A stretch of DNA of 64,000 nucleotides from Thermoleophilia bacterium UBA6103 (lineage in GTDB: Bacteria; Actinomycetota; Thermoleophilia; UBA2241), in NCBI GenBank assembly GCA_002423545.1, contig DIWP01000001.1, forward strand, positions 205,561 to 269,560, given 5' to 3'. The notes below the pieces were generated by a model. That model was not told the origin of the DNA and did no database searches. It worked only from the letters and a program-made list of their open reading frames with translations. The translations under genes and the position numbers were made by a program. Below are positions 25,451-34,293 of this stretch, one piece after another. Each line of letters opens with the position of its first letter. Within the stretch, counting starts at the first letter, position 1.

Positions 25451-25920
25451 GCAACGACTGCCGGCAGAGGGAGGGTCGGGTCAGGCGAGACGGCCCACCT
25501 CCCTTCGCCGGCATTGAGCCGCCCGAACGGCGCTGCACGAGCCCGGAGTGTCCGGTGCCCGGCGGCGCCGTTCTCTCGCGCTACAACGAGACCGGACTCT
25601 GCTGGCAGTGCCAGGAGGCGGGACGGCGGCCACGGGTGACGGCGCCGTTCGAGCAGGCCGACCACGCGGCGCCCGACGTCGAGCTGTGGGAGGTGGTGGC
25701 CGGCCTGCTCCTGCTGCAGCGCAACCTGCGCCCGGGCGTGCCACTCAGGCTCCAGGAGGCGCTGGAGTGCCTTGGCGTGGAGGTCGGCAAGGCGCAGATC
25801 CAGGCGGCGCTGAACTGTTGTCGGCGGCGGGAGATGGAGATCGCGACCGAGCGCGGCTCAGCTGGCTACGTGCTCAGCGATTGGGGGCTGTTTCGGCGGG
25901 GTCTGCGGGAGCGGGGGTAG
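25447..25920 (+). CDS. Zinc-ribbon plus winged-helix-like phage protein
   Basis: 157 residues from GTG 25447 (GTGA overlap with the resolvase). CTSPECPVPGG and LCWQCQEAG give a four-Cys ribbon in the first half; the second half (about 90-157) has RLQEALECLGVEVGKAQIQAAL and a YVLSDWGLF end, a wHTH-like pattern. Last gene of the early operon. Function unknown, probably DNA binding. Confidence 0.55.
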   Translation: MSNDCRQREGRVRRDGPPPFAGIEPPERRCTSPECPVPGGAVLSRYNETGLCWQCQEAGRRPRVTAPFEQADHAAPDVELWEVVAGLLLLQRNLRPGVPLRLQEALECLGVEVGKAQIQAALNCCRRREMEIATERGSAGYVLSDWGLFRRGLRERG

Positions 25921-25957
25921 CCTCGGATAGTTCACTGTTGGTTCAGTTGCGGACCAC

Positions 25958-26230
25958 CTACAGTTCGTCAGGGCTCCAGTTGCATTCCGGGCACCTGACC
26001 TTGCCGCCGCAGATCGACCAGACACCTGGTTGATAGAAGCCGCACCTCTGGCATTTGAAGTCGACAACGAAGTCAGTCGGAGGTGCATCAGCGGGCGGCG
26101 CCGTGAGTGGGGTTCCGCATCTGGTGCACACTGCGGGCGTGATTGGGCCGTTGCTGATGATCGAGTGAACGGACGACAGTTCCTTGCACTTTGGGCACCA
26201 ACTGCCGAACCGTATGCTGGCGTCAACCAT
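25958..26230 (-). CDS. Small two-zinc-ribbon protein
   Basis: 90 residues from ATG 26230, chosen because AAGGAGG lies 7 nt upstream; a GTG at 26245 overlaps the upstream gene. WCPKCKELS, CTRCGTPL, CQRCGFYQ and CPECNW give four CxxC knuckles, likely two zinc ribbons. It follows the membrane protein gene in a two-gene minus-strand operon next to the attachment site, so it may be a lysogenic-state gene. Function unknown. Confidence 0.6.
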   Translation of the reverse strand: MVDASIRFGSWCPKCKELSSVHSIISNGPITPAVCTRCGTPLTAPPADAPPTDFVVDFKCQRCGFYQPGVWSICGGKVRCPECNWSPDEL

Positions 26231-26241
26231 GGTCGCCTCCT

Positions 26242-26676
26242 TCACTCGTCATCGGGAGTACTCCCGATCCTCACCCCCGTCGTGCTCCGTCCACCTTGGC
26301 TTCTTACGTTGATCTCTGTCCCGGGTGTGAACCGCACCATCCCTGAGTCCGGCTCCACGACGACGCCCTCGGTTGTGGCGGTGTCGACGGTCTCCACGTT
26401 GATCTTCCCGTCGATCTCCGTGATGTCCGATTTCGTCTGCTCCTCCAGGTTCTCTCGCGCTCGCCGAGCTGACCGCACCACCAAGAAGACGAGGAGAAGG
26501 ACTGTGGCCACGAGCACGTAGGCAGGGTGCAGACCACTCCATCCGAGTTCCACAGCAATCGGTGAGCTGAATGGTGAGATGACGAAGCCGGCCAGAGTGA
26601 GGAGAGTCAGGACAATCCCGAGCGCGTCCCACGTTGACTTGGCAATACACGCCAGCTGTCGACGGCGACTCGTCAT
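26242..26676 (-). CDS. Membrane protein with two helices and soluble tail
   Basis: 144 residues from ATG 26676. Two hydrophobic helices (about 20-38 and 46-66), then a charged region and an acidic tail rich in Thr and Val. An open frame continues upstream to 26895 but its first 30 codons are antisense tRNA (VGVPGFEPG), so that start is rejected. First gene of a two-gene operon at the prophage right end. Unknown role. Confidence 0.55.
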   Translation of the reverse strand: MTSRRRQLACIAKSTWDALGIVLTLLTLAGFVISPFSSPIAVELGWSGLHPAYVLVATVLLLVFLVVRSARRARENLEEQTKSDITEIDGKINVETVDTATTEGVVVEPDSGMVRFTPGTEINVRSQGGRSTTGVRIGSTPDDE

Positions 26677-26847
26677 GGCTCGACTGTAGCACCGTAGGGG
26701 AGGGGCGCAACTTGTTGCCGCAGTTGTTGCCGTTGCCGCAAGCACTGGACAGTCAGACGGCCGTCGAAGACCCGATTCCCGGCCCCAGAACGGCCTACAG
26801 AGCGAGCCTGGCCCGACTGATTGCGGCGCTCTAGACGCCGCTCGTTG

Positions 26848-26894
<47 letters not shown>

Positions 26895-27117
26895 TTCATT
26901 TGCAGGTATTTCTTCTCCGCACCCCTCCGCCGAGCCGCCCGGTCGCAACCATTTCGCAACCCAAATCGCTGGGAAGAGTGGGAAGAGGGGGGACTTGCTG
27001 GAGTGAGCTGCGTTTCCCTGTGACTGACGCGCCCCGCCGCTCCGGAGTGAGTCACCCCCGCTCAACCGAAGCGCTGGCTACTTGCCGTGCTTGGCGGCAG
27101 GGCCAAACGGCAACGAA

Positions 27118-27981
27118 TCAGTTCCCTGCTCGCTCACCTGCGTCGGCGACCGGAGCACTGGATGGGACCAGCCTCGCCATCAGCCCCATGGAGAAGCCGA
27201 CGGCGGCGACGTCGATCGCGCTCCTGAGCAGTGCATCGACCATCGTGCCGTCAAAGACCAGTCCGATGAACGAGTTGAAGATGAGCCAGTTCAGCCCCAC
27301 GCCGTAGATCATCACGGCCTTGCCGGCCGTGTTGGTCCTCGCGAGCAGGAGGTAGCCGATGCCGAAGCCGAGTCCGAGCAGGTATCCCCATCCCACGACC
27401 GCGATCGGGTACTCGTCCACACAGCTCTGGATGATGCCCAGGGAGCTCACCAGCCATCTGACTGTCCCGACAGTCAGTGTCATCACCAGCATCGCGACAA
27501 GACTGCGCCGACTTCCGACGGCGGTGTGCGGCCGCCGGTCGGCCAGCAGGGCGCCGGTGACGGCGCAGAGGAGGATGACGGGTATCGCATCACCGAGGCC
27601 GATGATCGCCTGATACGCGACGAAGTCCGAGCCCCAGGCCGCGAACGGACTCGTGTCCACCATGATCTCCTGCATCCCGATCATGTACATGACGGCGAAC
27701 GCCAGCCCGAGCGTCAGCCCATGGCGGAGAGGGCGGGTCTGCGCGGTGGGCCACGAGACGGTGACGCTCACGGAGCACTGCGCGAAGAGGATGAGGAAGT
27801 AAGCGACGGCCACCGCCGGGAAGCCGAACCGGAGCACGAGAACGCCATCGAGCAGGGCCTCGTCGACCTTCTCGGGGAGGACGGCGTGCACGACGATCGC
27901 GATGACGGCACAGACGACGATCGCGATGGCGATGACGATCCATCCCACGACCGTGCTCGTCTTGAACGACACCCGGGTCAT
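27118..27981 (-). CDS. Multi-pass membrane protein of unknown function
   Basis: 287 residues from ATG 27981. About seven to eight hydrophobic helices are seen, for example TVVGWIVIAIAIVVCAVIAI near the N-terminus, AVAYFLILFAQCSVSVTV, GLAFAVMYMIGM, and AVVGWGYLLGLGFGIGYLL in the second half. Loops are short. No family recognised and no catalytic motif. First gene right of the attachment site. Confidence 0.7.
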   Translation of the reverse strand: MTRVSFKTSTVVGWIVIAIAIVVCAVIAIVVHAVLPEKVDEALLDGVLVLRFGFPAVAVAYFLILFAQCSVSVTVSWPTAQTRPLRHGLTLGLAFAVMYMIGMQEIMVDTSPFAAWGSDFVAYQAIIGLGDAIPVILLCAVTGALLADRRPHTAVGSRRSLVAMLVMTLTVGTVRWLVSSLGIIQSCVDEYPIAVVGWGYLLGLGFGIGYLLLARTNTAGKAVMIYGVGLNWLIFNSFIGLVFDGTMVDALLRSAIDVAAVGFSMGLMARLVPSSAPVADAGERAGN

Positions 27982-28424
27982 CGCGGCTCTCCCTGGCCGG
28001 TGGCGACCTGATGCCACACCTTCGTCTGCTGCGTACTGTCGGCGCTGTGAGGCGGGCGACCTGCGTGCGGGCAGGTGTGCCGCGGCTCCTCAAGGTGCGT
28101 CGACTGAAGCTAGTGTATGGCCTCAGACGAGCATCCGACGCGGGCCGCGTGCGGCCGGACTGTCCACTATTGCGCGGATGACGAGGCCGTGATGGTGGGC
28201 CGCGCGATGTCCTCTCCCTGATCCGCTGCTGAGCCGGCCGGCTGCAGCATTCCGCGACCCAGATCGCTGCATCTTGATGGGGGCAACTGGGGTCGGATGT
28301 CGCCATGTGGCGACAATATCGGCGGGCCGCATCACCTCGGTTCATCCCCTGACCGGCAAATAAGTGGCAGGACCGCCACTCCACCTGTCGGCAAGATGGG
28401 CACCCCAGTCACTCTTCGCTGGAC
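27982..28424. other. 443-bp gap without a supported gene
   Basis: Open frames here are short and look like shadows. The stretch 28228-28271 is similar (about 18 of 22 in its best part) to 26931-26974 on the other side of the membrane-protein gene: both read ATT-CGC-ACCCA-ATCGCTG with scattered changes. The two may be diverged copies of one short repeat. Confidence 0.4.
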
Positions 28425-29024
28425 CTACGCAAGCTTGCCCTCACACTCGAGCAGCTTCCTCAGTTCAGGAAGCCCCTTGACCAAGTACGCCTGCATGCCG
28501 AAGGAGCGCGCAGCGACTACGTTGGCAGCCGAGTCGTCGAAGAAGCACACCATCTCGGCTTCCACGTCCAAGTGGTCGATGACCGCCGCAAAGACCTCGC
28601 GGTCGGGCTTGATGTGACCGAGCAGGTGTGAGGAGAAGGTGAAGTCGAAGCACCCCAGCAACGAACCCAACTGCGCCCAGTGCACGGTGTTGCAGTTGCT
28701 CAGGCAGCCGACGTGATAGCTGCCGCGCAGCTCGGCCAGCAGTTCCTCGGCGCCGGGGTAGGGAGCACGCACCCAACTGGAGAACTCGGCAAGGAAGGCC
28801 CGGGGTGTCAGCGAGACCGGCCACTCTTCCAGGAACCGCGCCGCGAACTCCTCAGGGCCTACCTGCCCGAGTTCGAAGGCTCGAACGGCCGATGATGTCA
28901 GCCAGCGTTCCTTGAGGGTGTCATCGTCGGGTGTCTCGTTCGGCATGGAGCGCAGCGAGTCGAAGGCCGAGATCTCGACGAGCACGCCGCCGAGGTCGAA
29001 CAACAGAACGGATGCTGGCTTCAC
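28425..29024 (-). CDS. HAD-like phosphatase
   Basis: 199 residues from a GTG start. LLFDLGGVLVE is the Asp nucleophile motif I (here DLGGV), CLSNCNTVHW is motif II, KPDREVFAAVIDHL is motif III with Lys, and CFFDDSAANVVAAR is motif IV. This is the pattern of HAD subfamily IA hydrolases of about 200 residues, which dephosphorylate small metabolites. The second Asp of motif I is replaced by Gly in DLGGV, as in several HAD-IA proteins of the YihX type. Substrate unknown. Confidence 0.8.
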   Translation of the reverse strand: MKPASVLLFDLGGVLVEISAFDSLRSMPNETPDDDTLKERWLTSSAVRAFELGQVGPEEFAARFLEEWPVSLTPRAFLAEFSSWVRAPYPGAEELLAELRGSYHVGCLSNCNTVHWAQLGSLLGCFDFTFSSHLLGHIKPDREVFAAVIDHLDVEAEMVCFFDDSAANVVAARSFGMQAYLVKGLPELRKLLECEGKLA

Positions 29025-29058
29025 CGTTCCACCATGTCACCCTGACGCGATCGGCATC

Positions 29059-29097
29059 AGCGGCAACCCGCAGGGTTGTCCGGCTCGATGTGCTTGT
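29059..29097. repeat. 39-bp interspersed repeat, copy A
   Basis: Copy A is 37 of 39 identical to copy B at 35630-35668. It contains the small palindrome AACCCGCAGGGTT. It lies 9 nt behind the stop of the minus-strand gene at 29107. Confidence 0.8.
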
Positions 29098-29106
29098 CTG
29101 AAAAAC

Positions 29107-29358
29107 TCAGCCATTCCCGTCTGGCAACGGCGGCCTGCACAACGGCCGGCCTTGCCGATAAGCCTCGGAGAGCTTCTTCAGGTCTTCGACGAACGCCTGA
29201 TCATTAGGTGCGAGGTACTCACACACGTCATCCAGTACATTAAAGACGAGGTCCATCCAAGACAGCGTGCTCGCATTCATCGCATCCTGGAGTATGAGGC
29301 CGTCCACCAGCACATGGATGATGGACAGTTCGCCGACCGCCCAGCCGCTCTCCCCCAT
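29107..29358 (-). CDS. Small hypothetical protein next to the 39-bp repeat
   Basis: 83 residues from ATG 29358. The sequence is acidic with a helical middle (WMDLVFNVLDDVCEYLAPND, VEDLKKLSEAYRQGRP) and a Pro-rich end. No family recognised and no strong ribosome site. The repeat copy A lies directly behind its stop, as copy B does behind the YoeB gene. Confidence 0.4.
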   Translation of the reverse strand: MGESGWAVGELSIIHVLVDGLILQDAMNASTLSWMDLVFNVLDDVCEYLAPNDQAFVEDLKKLSEAYRQGRPLCRPPLPDGNG

Positions 29359-29435
29359 AGGAACCGCTCACGCGTGCTCCGGCAGAGCCAGAACATCCGT
29401 CGCGTACGCGCGGGCCGCAGGCACGCGGACCGCGT

Positions 29436-30950
29436 TCAGACCTCTCCGGCGAGAATACGCCGTGGATCGGGCCACTCGGTGAGCCCGAGGTCGGCGGCGA
29501 TGCGGTCGATGGCTATGCACAGCGCCTCTCCGAGCTCGTCCGGCAGGCCCGCAGGATCTTCGGCCGCAAATCGCTCCGCGCGCTCCGCGGCCGCATCGAC
29601 GACGCCCGTGCGTCCTGTCGCCAGCCAATCATTGAGCGAGCCGCGATACCCCACGGCGGGCGTCGGGAACTCGCTCCGGATGTAGCGGCGGGTGTGCTTG
29701 CTGCTCAGGAATCCGCCGCTGGACAGGATGCCATCGACGATGGCATCGATGTTCAGCGCGTCCGCGTCCCACGGACGCGGGGTGACGACGTGCAGCACGT
29801 TGGTCAGAATGTCGTCGTCGATGATCAATCCCTCGGCACAGGTGGCCGCTCCGGCTTGGACTTCACCGATGCCGGAAAGAAAGCGCGGCCGCGCCAGCAA
29901 GCCGATCAGGGCGTTGACGGCCCGCTCGTAGCCGTACTGCGCGTCCAATACCTTGCTGTCTGAGGCCAAGCCGTAGCAGTCACAGGCGAGACCGCAGCGA
30001 CGTGCCAGCAGGACGGCAGCCACCACGCTGACCTGCGGTGTGCCGAAGGCGAAGCCACCCGTACGCGGGTCCACGGCCGAGAGCCGGGGCCCGTACCAGA
30101 CCGGCGTGCCGGGGGCCGCCGTCTGCAGCAGCACCACACCGGCCAGCATCTCCGCGTGCTGCTGCGCCGCAGCGGCCGAGACGGCCGCCGGAGCCGTGGT
30201 CGCCGCCGCTGGACACGGCAGGATCCCGCAGACCGCACTCCCGCGCCGCGCCGTCGCGATCAGCGCGTCGGTCACCTCGCCGCCGAGGATCAGGGGACTC
30301 ACGGGCGAGAACGCAAGATCGACCGGGTACACACCGCCGGTGCCGTCGGCACCTGTCACCGCCTGCGCCATCTCAGTAACGGCGACAGCTTGAGCGGCAG
30401 TGGAGATGCCCGGTCCGCCGACGTACTTGTCGCTCTCGGAGGTGAGCACCAGATAGGTGTAGAGCGCCTCCAGGTCCGGGGGCACGTCCTCCGGCGTCAC
30501 CAGAGCGATCAGGATGTGCTGGTTGCTCAGGTGATGCATGATGCGCGCCAGCCGTATGGAATCGGCGAGCGTCGCCCGGCGGTGGGCTCCGGTGCGCGGG
30601 TCGACGACGTCGGCCACGTAGCCCATGTTGTGGATGAACGTGGGTCCCGGATCGGGATCCACTGGGATCGACCGTGCGGGATCGCGCGCCGCCAGGAGGA
30701 ACGACCGCGGGCAGGCGGCGAGCGTGTCAGTGACCAGTTCTCGAGGGATACCCACGCGGTCTGCGGGCAGTGGGAGACAGCCGGCGTCCAGCAGCAGCTC
30801 CCTGGCCGCCGGTGAATCCACACGCACGCCGGCACGCTCCAGCACGGCGAGCGCTGCCTCGTGGATGGCCGCGAGGGCCTCGTCAGGCCAGGGGTCAAAG
30901 GCGGCCGCCAGCACGGCGGCCGCCTCCCCCCCCACATGTGTGCTGCTCAC
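29436..30950 (-). CDS. Trimethylamine/betaine-type methyltransferase, MttB family (no pyrrolysine)
   Basis: 504 residues, standard length for the MttB superfamily, with characteristic motifs: EAALAVLERAGVRVDSP near the N-terminus, NMGYVADVVDPRTGAHRRATLADSIRLARI, SPLILGGEVTDALIATARRG, and a C-terminal RYIRSEFPTPAVGYRG. Pyrrolysine variants have an in-frame TAG; the frame here is unbroken, so this is the non-Pyl type, as in glycine betaine methyltransferase. It would pass a methyl group from a quaternary amine to a corrinoid protein, which is not seen next door. Its GTGA overlap shows it is translated with the upstream binding protein. Confidence 0.8.
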   Translation of the reverse strand: MSSTHVGGEAAAVLAAAFDPWPDEALAAIHEAALAVLERAGVRVDSPAARELLLDAGCLPLPADRVGIPRELVTDTLAACPRSFLLAARDPARSIPVDPDPGPTFIHNMGYVADVVDPRTGAHRRATLADSIRLARIMHHLSNQHILIALVTPEDVPPDLEALYTYLVLTSESDKYVGGPGISTAAQAVAVTEMAQAVTGADGTGGVYPVDLAFSPVSPLILGGEVTDALIATARRGSAVCGILPCPAAATTAPAAVSAAAAQQHAEMLAGVVLLQTAAPGTPVWYGPRLSAVDPRTGGFAFGTPQVSVVAAVLLARRCGLACDCYGLASDSKVLDAQYGYERAVNALIGLLARPRFLSGIGEVQAGAATCAEGLIIDDDILTNVLHVVTPRPWDADALNIDAIVDGILSSGGFLSSKHTRRYIRSEFPTPAVGYRGSLNDWLATGRTGVVDAAAERAERFAAEDPAGLPDELGEALCIAIDRIAADLGLTEWPDPRRILAGEV

Positions 30951-32725
30951 GACTCTTCTGACTTGGGGCCGCCCCTGCCACGGCGCATCAGAAAGAAGAC
31001 CATGGCGCCCACAACGACCACGGCGGCAATCACGATGCCCGCGATGGCGCCGCCGGAGAGACCGCCACCTCCGGCGGTGTCGGCGGCTACGGCCGGCTTC
31101 ACGTTCTCATACGTCCCGCGCAGGAACGTCAACACAGGCCGCCCGTCGCCCTTGGGCACGAGCTCCCAGCCGCTCCACTTGTCGGCCTGATAGGCCTCAC
31201 AGTCGAGGTTGTACCAGAGGATGATGTAGGGCGCCTCGTTGTAGAGATGCTCCTGCATCTTGTGGACGATCTCTTTCCGCTCGTCTCGATCGACGGCCGC
31301 CGCCTGCTCGGGGTACATCTCGTCGTAGACCGGGTTTCCATACTGGCTGGTATTCCAGTTCAGGATCTGCGCGCTGGTGAAGGTCGACAGCATGAAGCCG
31401 GGGTCGATGTCGCCGCCCCAGCTCCAGATGTAGACATCCATGTCGGCGTTGTCGTAGAGGCGGTCGGAAAAGGCGCCCTCCTCGACGATATTGAGCTTCA
31501 GTTCGACACCGACATCCTTGAGCCACGGGACGATCATCTTGCCGGCCGTGATGTCGTTCTGGTAGGCGCTCATCACATCGAAGCGGAAGCTGAGCTTCTC
31601 GCCGTCCTTCGACTCGCGGATGCCGTCACCGTCGGTGTCGGTGTAGCCGGCGTCCTCGAGGATCTGCTTGGCCTTTTCGGGATCGAACGTGACGAGGTCG
31701 GCCTCCGGCGGGCTCCAGTGCCAGTCGCCGGCGGCCGGCGAGATGACGCCGGTGCCCACCGTCGCCAGGCCGTCCATCGCCTGCTGGTTGATCTTCTCCT
31801 TGTCGATGGCCCAGTGGAACGCCTGCCTGATCTGCGCATCCCGCAGCAGGGGATTACCCTTCGATGCGGCGTCGTCCCAGCAGTTGAACGCGAGCTCGTG
31901 GAAACCGATACGGTCGACGGCGACAGCCTTGGACCCTTCGACGTTCTCGACGCTGCGCAGGAACGTGGGCGACTCGAAGTACGCCACGTCCAGATTGCCG
32001 GCCTTGTAGTCCTGTACCAGTGAGTTGCCGTTCTGGTAGATCTGGAAGTACACCTTGTCGATGGTCGGCGCGCCGCCGAAGTAGTCCTTGTTCGCCTTCA
32101 TCGAGACGTAGCGGCCCTTCTCGACCTCGTCGATCATGAACGGGCCGGTGCCCACAACAGGCGGATCCTCGAGATTGTCGAGCGTGTCGGCGGGGATCTT
32201 GCTCCAGATGTGCTCGGGGAGGATCGGCACGTACAGGGCGAGCATGCCGGCGTTGGGCTGGTCGGACGTGATGACGAGCGTCGTGTCGTCGGGCGCCTCG
32301 ACCTTGGTCACGTGCTCAAGGAACGGGAGGCTGGCCGCGATCTCATTGTCCAGGATGTAATTGTACGTGAACGCGATATCCCCGGCGCTGAAGGGCTCGC
32401 CGTCATGCCAGGTGACGCCCTCGCGGATCGTGAACGTCCAGACCTTGCCGTCTTCGCTGGCCTCCCACTCGGTGGCCAGGTCCGGGGCCGGCTTGTACTC
32501 CTCGTCGTACCAGGTGAGGAAGTTGTAGTTGAGGCGGAATGCTTCCCAGGTGATGGAAGACCAGCTTGTGAACGGATTCACGCCGTCGATGTCTTGGGCG
32601 ATGCCGACCTTGAAGGTGAGCTCCTCGGCCGGTGACGGCGAGGGCGAGTCGGCTGCCGCGGCGACCGGGAAGACGGCGAGTACAGTCAGCAGCAGTGCGC
32701 CCGCAATGACGAGCAGTCGTTTCAT
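30947..32725 (-). CDS. ABC-type peptide/opine family substrate-binding protein with C-terminal membrane anchor
   Basis: 592 residues from ATG 32725 (an ATG 12 nt upstream is also possible). A Sec signal peptide (MKRLLVIAGALLLTVLAVF) precedes an SBP family 5 body: FTSWSSITWEAFRLNYNFLTWYDE, TIREGVTWHDGEPFSAGDI, VVGTGPFMIDEVEKG, RDAQIRQAFHWAIDKEKI. The last 40 residues hold GGAIAGIVIAAVVVVGAMVFFL plus RRGRGG, a C-terminal anchor in place of a lipid. No permease or ATPase lies nearby. Coupling to the MttB gene suggests uptake of a methylated amine or related solute (inference). Confidence 0.8.
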   Translation of the reverse strand: MKRLLVIAGALLLTVLAVFPVAAAADSPSPSPAEELTFKVGIAQDIDGVNPFTSWSSITWEAFRLNYNFLTWYDEEYKPAPDLATEWEASEDGKVWTFTIREGVTWHDGEPFSAGDIAFTYNYILDNEIAASLPFLEHVTKVEAPDDTTLVITSDQPNAGMLALYVPILPEHIWSKIPADTLDNLEDPPVVGTGPFMIDEVEKGRYVSMKANKDYFGGAPTIDKVYFQIYQNGNSLVQDYKAGNLDVAYFESPTFLRSVENVEGSKAVAVDRIGFHELAFNCWDDAASKGNPLLRDAQIRQAFHWAIDKEKINQQAMDGLATVGTGVISPAAGDWHWSPPEADLVTFDPEKAKQILEDAGYTDTDGDGIRESKDGEKLSFRFDVMSAYQNDITAGKMIVPWLKDVGVELKLNIVEEGAFSDRLYDNADMDVYIWSWGGDIDPGFMLSTFTSAQILNWNTSQYGNPVYDEMYPEQAAAVDRDERKEIVHKMQEHLYNEAPYIILWYNLDCEAYQADKWSGWELVPKGDGRPVLTFLRGTYENVKPAVAADTAGGGGLSGGAIAGIVIAAVVVVGAMVFFLMRRGRGGPKSEES

Positions 32726-32869
32726 GTAGACCCCCATGGATGAGTGGAATCGCGGGTGCGAACCCCCGACCTGAAAACCGCGGAGAGGAATCAAACTCGC
32801 CGCTCGGTACGCATCTCGGCAGCCGTCAGTCCCCTCCTGCCGTATGCCTAGTGGTGCTGAGCACACCAA

Positions 32870-32899
32870 AGTATGTGTTCCATCGTGCTTCGACGTCAA
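32870..32899 (-). promoter_or_regulatory. Candidate promoter for the binding protein-MttB operon
   Basis: On the minus strand TTGACG (32894-32899) and CATACT (32870-32875) are 18 nt apart. A leader of about 140 nt separates it from the start codon at 32725; I see no known riboswitch in it. The 309-bp gap 32726-33034 contains nothing else. Confidence 0.5.
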
Positions 32900-33034
32900 T
32901 AGGTCGCATTGCGTCACAAAGGAAGTGCTCGAAAGCGATTCGTTGTGTCAGACAGGAAGGTACTCGAAAGCTGCCGACCATCTTGCCGCGACTTCAGCTG
33001 CTTCACGGCTGGCCAAAGAGGCAGTCGTACCTCC

Positions 33035-33514
33035 TCATGCCTCGCTCTGCTTGCTGCCGGGTAGCTGGTGCGGCGCAGAGTAGAGCCACGGCACCACCTC
33101 TTCGAGGTTGGTGACCAGGGTCGGGGCATCTCGTGCGGTCCGGTGTCCTGATCGAGGAGCTCCGACACCTTGCGTGACAGCAGATCTCTCTGTGTGCCGG
33201 GCACGAACGCCCAGGGACGGCACTGGCCACGTCTCCGGGATGTGGTTGTCCCGTGTGAGGGCAACGCGGACCCCTGTCCAGTTCGAGTCCCACTCCCGTA
33301 GCCGTGTGAGCAGGGCCGAGAGAGACTTCGAGAAGGTGACCTCACAGAGGTAGACGGACTGCTCGCGGAAGCTGACGGCGAGGATGTCGCAGTACCAGTG
33401 CGCTCCCTTCTTGAGGCTGGCGCCCGGGTGCAGCTGGATGCAGCTCTCGGGTTGGACGAACATCGCGCGATCGGCGCTCAGGTAGTCGGCGACGACGCCT
33501 TGGTAGTAGTCCAT
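33035..33514 (-). CDS. Hypothetical protein, possibly nuclease-like
   Basis: 159 residues from the ATG of MDYYQGVVADYLSADRA. The middle WYCDILAVSFREQSVYLCEVTFS contains Asp and Glu-Val-Thr in a beta-strand context, reminiscent of the PD-(D/E)XK core but with Thr in place of Lys. The remaining C-terminal half (about residues 107-159) is less protein-like. Family not recognised; could be a degraded nuclease or unrelated. Confidence 0.45.
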   Translation of the reverse strand: MDYYQGVVADYLSADRAMFVQPESCIQLHPGASLKKGAHWYCDILAVSFREQSVYLCEVTFSKSLSALLTRLREWDSNWTGVRVALTRDNHIPETWPVPSLGVRARHTERSAVTQGVGAPRSGHRTARDAPTLVTNLEEVVPWLYSAPHQLPGSKQSEA

Positions 33515-33562
33515 ACAAGCCGTCTCCCTGACGCGGTCTCTGACTCTCGTCGCCGGAGATAA

Positions 33563-33739
33563 TCACCTGATCTCGATCTGCACGCGACAGTGGTCGCTCG
33601 GGCCCCACTGATCGGGCTCGTTCAGCGCCGTGACGTGCGCCCGTGATGCCAGACCGTTCGATGCGAACACGAAGTCGAGCTGGCGCGTTGCGGTGGCTGG
33701 GTCCTGGCGCCCACCGTCACTGAAGACCTGTGGACACGT
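33563..33739 (-). pseudogene. Fragment: C-terminus of an endonuclease/exonuclease/phosphatase family protein
   Basis: In the frame not used by the glycosylase the stretch translates into GGRQDPATATRQLDFVFAS and QWGPSDHCRVQIEIR before a TGA at 33563. RQLDFVFAS and SDHCRV are the end motifs of the EEP (DNase I-like) family. In that frame stop codons stand immediately upstream of 33740, and no catalytic N-terminal motifs are near. It overlaps the 3' end of the Mug-type gene, so a recombination joined the two. Confidence 0.7.
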
Positions 33740-34293
33740 TCAGCCAAGTCACGCCACCACGAGAGGTCCCAGGACCCATTGGCGGCGGCACTGGTGGAAG
33801 GCGCAACGAAGATCTCCGTCTCTCCGATGCGGTCGGGCTGCAGCCCGTAAGAGACCGTTCGCCGGCCAAAGAACTCCTGGGCGGCGCGCTTGCCGTTGAA
33901 GCCCAGGACTTGGGGCTTCAGATCGCGCACTTTGTCACGCAGCAACTCGGCGCCACCCGGATCGAAGACGATCGCGCTGTCAGCGCCCGACTGGCCCTTG
34001 GCCAGGTCGGTGAGGCTGATGCCGAAGTCGAGGAGCAACGGGGCCTCGTCTGGGGAGAGCTGACGGGGCGTCAGACTTAGCGCGGCGAGCGTGCGCCAGA
34101 ACTTGTTGCCGGGGCCGGAGTGGTAGTGCTTGAGCTGCGCAGAGCGGGTGCCGGCGGCGGTACCGCAGACGACGAGCTTCAGGCCTTCGCTCAGTATGTC
34201 ATCAAGCGCTTCGTTCTCCACCCGGCTACTCAGCCGCCGATCGGCGCAGCCGGCTGTCTGCTCGATACCGTTGTCAGATGACACGCAGACCAC
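33622..34293 (-). CDS. Mug-type (uracil/mismatch) DNA glycosylase with chimeric C-terminus
   Basis: 223 residues by the longest frame (GTG 34293); the domain itself begins near residue 27. VVCGTAAGTRSAQLKHYHSG with PGNKFWRTL, DFGISLTDLAKG, VLGFNGKRAA and VAPSTSAAANGSWDLSWWRDL match the Mug/UDG superfamily. The canonical Mug GINPG is GTAAG here, so the usual Asn is replaced, which hints at altered chemistry or substrate. After WWRDLAERVH the sequence stops resembling the family; the codons there lie on the EEP remnant. The protein would therefore end with about 35 foreign residues. Confidence 0.75.
   Translation of the reverse strand: MVCVSSDNGIEQTAGCADRRLSSRVENEALDDILSEGLKLVVCGTAAGTRSAQLKHYHSGPGNKFWRTLAALSLTPRQLSPDEAPLLLDFGISLTDLAKGQSGADSAIVFDPGGAELLRDKVRDLKPQVLGFNGKRAAQEFFGRRTVSYGLQPDRIGETEIFVAPSTSAAANGSWDLSWWRDLAERVHRSSVTVGARTQPPQRASSTSCSHRTVWHHGRTSRR

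Noticed and set aside
29436..30950. Pyrrolysine in MttB
   Set aside because: No in-frame TAG; the frame runs without break.
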